In this document: in pieces, positions 59,189 through 64,000 of the stretch
Layout: every line of letters starts with the position of its first letter
Numbering within the stretch: position 1 is the stretch's first letter
NCBI GenBank assembly: GCA_913049535.1
Contig: CAJWYF010000001.1
Location: 62,001-126,000 of the forward strand
Source of the DNA: an uncultured Synechococcus sp.
Lineage (GTDB): Bacteria; Cyanobacteriota; Cyanobacteriia; PCC-6307; Cyanobiaceae
Length of the DNA stretch: 64,000 bases
Reading direction: 5' to 3'
The notes under the pieces: generated by a model
Told to the model about the DNA's origin: nothing
Database searches by the model: none
Seen by the model: the letters and a program-made list of their open reading frames with translations, nothing else
Program-made: the position numbers and the translations under genes

Positions 59189-60541
59189 ATGCCTCCCCGT
59201 TCCCGTCGCCCCTTCAGCCGCCCCGATGGGCCCGGCCGACCTGGGGGACGGCGCGGCGGCTCCGATCGTTTTGAGCGGCGTGAGCGTCCCTACCGTTCAG
59301 AGCGATCTGATCGTGGCGAGCGCCCTGATCGCTTTGACCGTCCTGATGGAGAACAGCGGCCTGGCCGGGGTGAGCGAGCCGTTGGTGGCCGCGCCCGTTT
59401 CGATCGTTTTGACCGCAGCGAGCGACCGGGCAACCGCGGCCGCAGCTCCAGGCCGGAACGTTTCGATCGTGGTGAGCGCTTCTCTCGCTCTGGCCCGCCA
59501 CGCCGTGATGGTGAGCGCCGTGACGGCGAGCGGCGCGATGGTCGCCCTGTGCGTCGCTTTGCTGCTGCTGGTCCGCGCCCGGAGCGCCAGGAGCGGTTTG
59601 ATCGCTATGAGCGCCGTGACCATGAACCTCCCGTTGCTGAAAGTTCTGCCAGTCCTGAAGTCGATGATCTGATCTGGGGCCTGCATGCAGCCCAAGCAGC
59701 GCTCGAGAGCGGCAGGCCTATCCACAGGATCTGGTGCACAACGGAAATGCGCTTTCGCAGCCGTTTCCTGCAGTTGCTCAGAGAGGCCAAGGGCTCTGGC
59801 GTTTTGGTCGAGGAGGTCACCTGGGCCCGTCTGGCCCAGCTCAGCGGCGGCGGCGTGCACCAGGGCATCGTCCTGCAGACCGCTGCAGCCGACACCGTTG
59901 ACCTTGATGCCCTCATCAACGGCTGCTCCCGCATCGGTGAAGCTCCCCTGCTGATGGCGGTGGATGGCCTCACAGACCCCCACAACCTCGGTGCCATCGT
60001 CCGCAGCGCCGAGGCTCTTGGTGCCCATGGGCTGGTGCTGCCTCAACGGCGCAATGCAGGCCTGACCGGATCGGTGGCCAAGGTGGCCGCTGGCGCTTTG
60101 GAACATCTGCCGGTGGCTCGGGTCGTCAACCTCAACCGGGCGCTGGAGAAGCTGAAGGATTCTGGCTACAGGGTGGTCGGTCTGGCTGAGGAGGGCAGTG
60201 CCACCCTCGTTGAGGCCGACCTCGACGGTCCCTTGGTGGTGGTGACCGGCTCTGAGGGTCAGGGCCTTTCGATGCTCACCAGGCGCCATTGCGATCAGCT
60301 GATCCGCATTCCCCTCAGGGGCATCACTCCGAGCCTGAACGCATCGGTGGCCACGGCCATGCTCTGCTATGAGGTGGCGCGCCGCGGTTGGATGGCCAAC
60401 CTCAAGGGACAGGACCCAGCGCCGCGGATTCAACGCGCCCAGATCCACGTGGATCCTGCTGATGTCAGCACCACAGCCGCTGAGCCAGAGGGCTCAGAGC
60501 CTGCATTCGATGCACAACCGGACACGGAGATTCGTCTATGA
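59189..60541 (+). CDS. rlmB: SpoU/TrmH-family rRNA 2'-O-methyltransferase (RlmB-like) with RG/FDR-rich N-terminal extension
   Basis: C-terminal SpoU motifs (DGLTDPHNLGAIVRSAEALGAHGLVLPQRRNAGLTGSVAKVAAGALEHLP; VVTGSEGQGLS; IPLRGITPSLNASVATAMLCYEV); N-terminal Arg/Asp/Gly repeats. Confidence 0.9.
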   Translation: MPPRSRRPFSRPDGPGRPGGRRGGSDRFERRERPYRSERSDRGERPDRFDRPDGEQRPGRGERAVGGRARFDRFDRSERPGNRGRSSRPERFDRGERFSRSGPPRRDGERRDGERRDGRPVRRFAAAGPRPERQERFDRYERRDHEPPVAESSASPEVDDLIWGLHAAQAALESGRPIHRIWCTTEMRFRSRFLQLLREAKGSGVLVEEVTWARLAQLSGGGVHQGIVLQTAAADTVDLDALINGCSRIGEAPLLMAVDGLTDPHNLGAIVRSAEALGAHGLVLPQRRNAGLTGSVAKVAAGALEHLPVARVVNLNRALEKLKDSGYRVVGLAEEGSATLVEADLDGPLVVVTGSEGQGLSMLTRRHCDQLIRIPLRGITPSLNASVATAMLCYEVARRGWMANLKGQDPAPRIQRAQIHVDPADVSTTAAEPEGSEPAFDAQPDTEIRL

Positions 60542-60593
60542 GGTGGCCTCGGCTGGATAGCCATGCACAATGGGCGCGCGTCCAGTCAGCCCC

Positions 60594-60839
60594 ATGGGTG
60601 CCTTCTCCTCCCCCTTCCGTGCCACAGCCAATCTTCTGGGCTTGGCCTGGTGGGCACGGGTGGACACCCGTAACCCTGATGTGACCTACTGGTTCGGTCC
60701 GTTCGTGCGCCGCAGCACCCTGGAGAGTGAACTCCAGACCTTCCTTGCTGATATCCGCTCAGAGCAGCCTGCAGTTGTCGAGCATCAGCTGCTGCGCACC
60801 CGCCGTAGTGAGCCCTTCACCGTCGAGCATCAGGGCTGA
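60594..60839 (+). CDS. DUF1816-like protein
   Basis: LAWWARVDTRNPDVTYWFGPFVRRSTLESELQTFLADIRSEQP. Confidence 0.8.
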   Translation: MGAFSSPFRATANLLGLAWWARVDTRNPDVTYWFGPFVRRSTLESELQTFLADIRSEQPAVVEHQLLRTRRSEPFTVEHQG

Positions 60840-60887
60840 ATCTAGCCACCGCGCACTGATAGCGTCGCCTCCAGCCAATGAAGCGTG

Positions 60888-62345
60888 ATGGCGATCTCTG
60901 CCTGGTCTGATGCCCTGCGACGTGGGGAGGCATCAGCCAAGGATCACGCCAAGAGCAGCCTTGAGCGCATTGCTTCAACCGATGGGGAGGTCAAGGCCTT
61001 CCTCACCGTGACCGATGAGGCAGCCCAGAGCGCAGCAGCCGCTGTCGATGCCAGCGTCGCTGCAGGAGGAGAGCTTGGTGCCCTGGCCGGCGTTACCGCC
61101 GGCATCAAGGACAACCTCTGCACCAAAGGCGTTGCCACAACCTGCTCCAGCCGCATGCTGGAGGGCTTTGTGCCGCCCTACGAGTCCACCGTCACCCAGC
61201 GGCTCTGGGATGCCGGTGCCGTGCTGGTGGGCAAAACCAATCTCGACGAATTCGCCATGGGCAGTTCGACGGAGACCTCAGCCTTTGGCATGACACGCAA
61301 CCCCTGGAACACCGGGCGGGTGCCGGGAGGGAGTTCAGGCGGCAGTGCCGCCGCTGTTGCCGCCGGCCAGTGCGATGTGGCTCTGGGATCGGATACCGGT
61401 GGTTCCATTCGTCAGCCGGCCAGTTTCTGCGGGGTGGTGGGCCTCAAGCCCACCTACGGCCGGGTGAGCCGCTGGGGCCTGGTGGCCTTTGCCAGCTCGC
61501 TGGATCAGGTGGGTCCCTTCAGCCGCACCGTTGCCGACTCTGCGGCTGTGCTGCAGACCATTGCCGGCCACGATCCCCGGGATTCCACCAGCCTGGATGT
61601 GCCGGTGCCTGATTACCTGGCGGCGCTGGCGCGTCCGATCAAAGGTCTCAAGGTGGGGGTGCTCAAAGAAGCCTTTGTTGACGGTCTTGATCCCCAGGTT
61701 GAGCGCTCGGTTCGCGCTGCGGCCAGCTTGCTGGAGAGCCTGGGCTGCGAGCTGGTGGAGGTGAGCTGCCCCCGTTTCCAGGCTGGGATCGCGACGTATT
61801 ACGTGATCGCTCCTTCTGAAGCCTCGGCCAACTTGGCCCGGTATGACGGCGTCAAATACGGCTACCGCAGCCCTGATGCCGACAGCCTCAGCAGCATGAC
61901 CGCCCGCAGCCGTGCAGAAGGCTTTGGCGATGAGGTGAAGCGCCGCATCCTGATCGGCACCTATGCCCTCTCGGCCGGCTATGTCGATGCCTACTACAAA
62001 AAAGCGCAGCAGGTGCGCACGCTGATCCGTCGCGAGTTTGATGCGGCCTTTGAACAGGTGGATCTGCTGCTGACACCGACCGCTCCCACCACGGCCTTCG
62101 CCCCTGGAGAGCATGAGAATGATCCGCTGGCGATGTACCTGGCGGACCTGCTGACTATTCCCGCCAATCTGGCCGGACTGCCTGCCATTAGCGTTCCATG
62201 CGGTTTTGATGATCAAGGGCTGCCGATCGGCCTCCAGTTGATGGCCCCGGTCCTGGCGGAAGAACGGCTGCTGCAGCTCGCTCATCACTACGAACAGGCC
62301 GCTGATGTGATGGCTTCTCGCCCAAAGGCACCCCTGGTGCCCTAA
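60888..62345 (+). CDS. gatA: Asp-tRNA(Asn)/Glu-tRNA(Gln) amidotransferase subunit A
   Basis: [64 protein letters not shown] amidase signature. Confidence 0.97.
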   Translation: MAISAWSDALRRGEASAKDHAKSSLERIASTDGEVKAFLTVTDEAAQSAAAAVDASVAAGGELGALAGVTAGIKDNLCTKGVATTCSSRMLEGFVPPYESTVTQRLWDAGAVLVGKTNLDEFAMGSSTETSAFGMTRNPWNTGRVPGGSSGGSAAAVAAGQCDVALGSDTGGSIRQPASFCGVVGLKPTYGRVSRWGLVAFASSLDQVGPFSRTVADSAAVLQTIAGHDPRDSTSLDVPVPDYLAALARPIKGLKVGVLKEAFVDGLDPQVERSVRAAASLLESLGCELVEVSCPRFQAGIATYYVIAPSEASANLARYDGVKYGYRSPDADSLSSMTARSRAEGFGDEVKRRILIGTYALSAGYVDAYYKKAQQVRTLIRREFDAAFEQVDLLLTPTAPTTAFAPGEHENDPLAMYLADLLTIPANLAGLPAISVPCGFDDQGLPIGLQLMAPVLAEERLLQLAHHYEQAADVMASRPKAPLVP

Positions 62346-62422
62346 TTAGAACCGTCTGCTCTGGTCCCACCAGATCTGGTGTGCCTCGATAGGATGGACC
62401 ATCGACTTGTGGAGTGCTGCCC

Positions 62423-64000
62423 GTGAGCTTTGTGCCGCTCCACAACCACAGCGACTACAGCTTGCTGGATGGGGCCACGCAACTACCGGCGATGGTGCAG
62501 CGTGCTGTCGATCTGGGCATGCCTGCTGTGGCCCTCACCGATCACGGTGTGATGTACGGCGCTGTCGAGCTCCTCAAGCTCTGCTCCAAGGCTGGAATCA
62601 AGCCGATCATTGGCAACGAGATGTATGTCGTCAACGGCAGCATCGATGACCCACAGCGCAAAAAAGAACGCCGCTACCACTTGGTCGTTCTGGCCAAGAA
62701 CCGCACCGGCTATCGCAATCTGGTCAAGCTCACCAGCATCAGCCACCTGCGTGGCATGCGCGGCCGGGGCATCTTCTCGCGCGCGTGCATTGACAAGGAG
62801 TTGCTCAAGGCCCACAGCGAAGGGCTGATCGTCGCGACGGCCTGCCTCGGCGGCGAGATTCCCCAGGCGATCATGCGGGGGCGCATGGACGTGGCCCGCG
62901 AAGTGGCCCAGTGGTATCAGGAGATCTTTGGCGAGGACTTCTACCTCGAGATCCAGGACCATGGTTCACCAGAGGATCGCATCGTCAACACCGGGCTGGT
63001 GACCCTGGCCCGTGAGCTCGGCATCAGCCTGATTGCCACCAATGACGCGCACTACCTCAGCAGCGCTGATGTGGAAGCCCATGACGCCCTGCTCTGCGTG
63101 CTGACCGGCAAGTTGATCAGTGATGAGAAGCGCTTGCGCTACACCGGCACGGAATACATCAAGAGCCGCGAGGAGATGGCGCAGCTCTTCGCCGATCATC
63201 TCGAGCCCGAGGTGGTGGAAGAAGCTCTCAACAACACCGTCAAGGTGGCTGAGAAGGTGGAGGACTACGACATCCTTGGCCGCTATCAGATGCCCCGGTT
63301 CCCGATTCCGGAGGGGCACACACCGGTCAGTTATCTGCGCGAGGTGACCGAACAGGGCCTGCGGGAGCGGCTGCAGTTATCGCCTGGCGATGGCATTGAT
63401 GCCCTCTACGGCGAGCGTCTCAGCCATGAGCTCAAGATCATGGAGCAGATGGGGTTTCCCACCTACTTCTTGGTGGTCTGGGACTACATCCGCTTTGCGC
63501 GGGAGAGCGGCATTCCGGTCGGCCCTGGACGGGGCTCTGCCGCCGGTTCGCTTGTCGCCTACGCCTTGGGAATCACCAACATTGATCCGGTCAGCAACGG
63601 TCTGTTGTTCGAGCGATTCCTCAATCCCGAACGCAAATCCATGCCTGATATCGACACCGATTTCTGCATCGAGCGCCGTGGTGAGGTGATCGACTACGTC
63701 ACCCGTCGCTACGGCGAGGACAAGGTGGCACAGATCATCACCTTCAACCGCATGACCTCCAAGGCTGTGCTCAAGGATGTCGCTCGGGTGCTCGACATTC
63801 CCTACGGAGATGCCGACCGACTCGCCAAGCTGATCCCTGTGGTGCGGGGCAAGCCCGCCAAACTGGAGATGATGATTGGCGAGGAATCGCCTGAGCCTGA
63901 GTTCCGTCAGAAGTACGAGAGTGATCCCAACGTCAAGCGCTGGGTTGACATGGCCCGCCGCATTGAGGGCACCAACAAGACCTTTGGAGTCCATGCCGCT
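62423..64000 (+). CDS. dnaE: DNA polymerase III alpha subunit, 5' portion (runs off window)
   Basis: GTG start; [50 protein letters not shown] (PHP domain); [25 protein letters not shown]. 526 codons open to the window edge. Confidence 0.96.
   Translation, partial: MSFVPLHNHSDYSLLDGATQLPAMVQRAVDLGMPAVALTDHGVMYGAVELLKLCSKAGIKPIIGNEMYVVNGSIDDPQRKKERRYHLVVLAKNRTGYRNLVKLTSISHLRGMRGRGIFSRACIDKELLKAHSEGLIVATACLGGEIPQAIMRGRMDVAREVAQWYQEIFGEDFYLEIQDHGSPEDRIVNTGLVTLARELGISLIATNDAHYLSSADVEAHDALLCVLTGKLISDEKRLRYTGTEYIKSREEMAQLFADHLEPEVVEEALNNTVKVAEKVEDYDILGRYQMPRFPIPEGHTPVSYLREVTEQGLRERLQLSPGDGIDALYGERLSHELKIMEQMGFPTYFLVVWDYIRFARESGIPVGPGRGSAAGSLVAYALGITNIDPVSNGLLFERFLNPERKSMPDIDTDFCIERRGEVIDYVTRRYGEDKVAQIITFNRMTSKAVLKDVARVLDIPYGDADRLAKLIPVVRGKPAKLEMMIGEESPEPEFRQKYESDPNVKRWVDMARRIEGTNKTFGVHAA

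Noticed and set aside
59181-59672. 163-aa hydrophobic ORF in another frame within the rlmB N-terminal repeats
   Set aside because: The frame-shifted reading of CGx/GAx repeats gives Ala/Val/Leu-rich sequence automatically. No start/RBS or domain evidence, though the dual-open frame is curious.
59297-60448. 383-aa minus-strand ORF
   Set aside because: Antisense to rlmB; compositional artefact.
61335-62288. 317-aa minus-strand ORF
   Set aside because: Antisense to gatA; compositional artefact.
62423-64000. Possible split-intein dnaE, as in some cyanobacteria
   Set aside because: Only the first 526 codons are visible and the known split site lies further downstream. No intein sequence is seen in this part.

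Overview
The window is about 64 kb of high-GC, tightly packed chromosome that reads as a picocyanobacterium (marine Synechococcus/Cyanobium-like). Lineage markers are Psb29/Thf1, PsaK, a phycobilisome linker, SphX/PstS, DUF3288, DUF1816, DUF2499 and DUF3593. I recognise about 65 protein genes, nearly all housekeeping or photosynthesis-associated, plus tRNA-Ser(GGA) and tRNA-Pro(UGG). I found no CRISPR array, transposase, phage module or rRNA operon. dnaE starts at 62423 (GTG) and runs off the right edge, so it is missing from the ORF track. No large undescribed multigene system is evident. Points that merit follow-up: (1) an orphan phycobilisome linker with a hydrophobic C-terminus (CpcL-like) beside an AT-rich patch and an 18-bp perfect inverted repeat; (2) a STAS-domain gene whose conserved N-terminus has no in-frame ATG/GTG/TTG, with an AUC start as a candidate; (3) an MFS transporter with motifs resembling eukaryotic-type PHS phosphate:H+ symporters; (4) an RNA methyltransferase with a ~130-aa RG/FDR-rich disordered N-terminus; (5) a purN/DUF1257 pair whose start codons overlap head to head; (6) a possible CTG start on an FAD oxidoreductase; (7) a DnaK-DnaJ-DUF3110-MurQ gene string; (8) several hairpins that overlap convergent stop codons. 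Functional names come from reading the translations; no database search was run.
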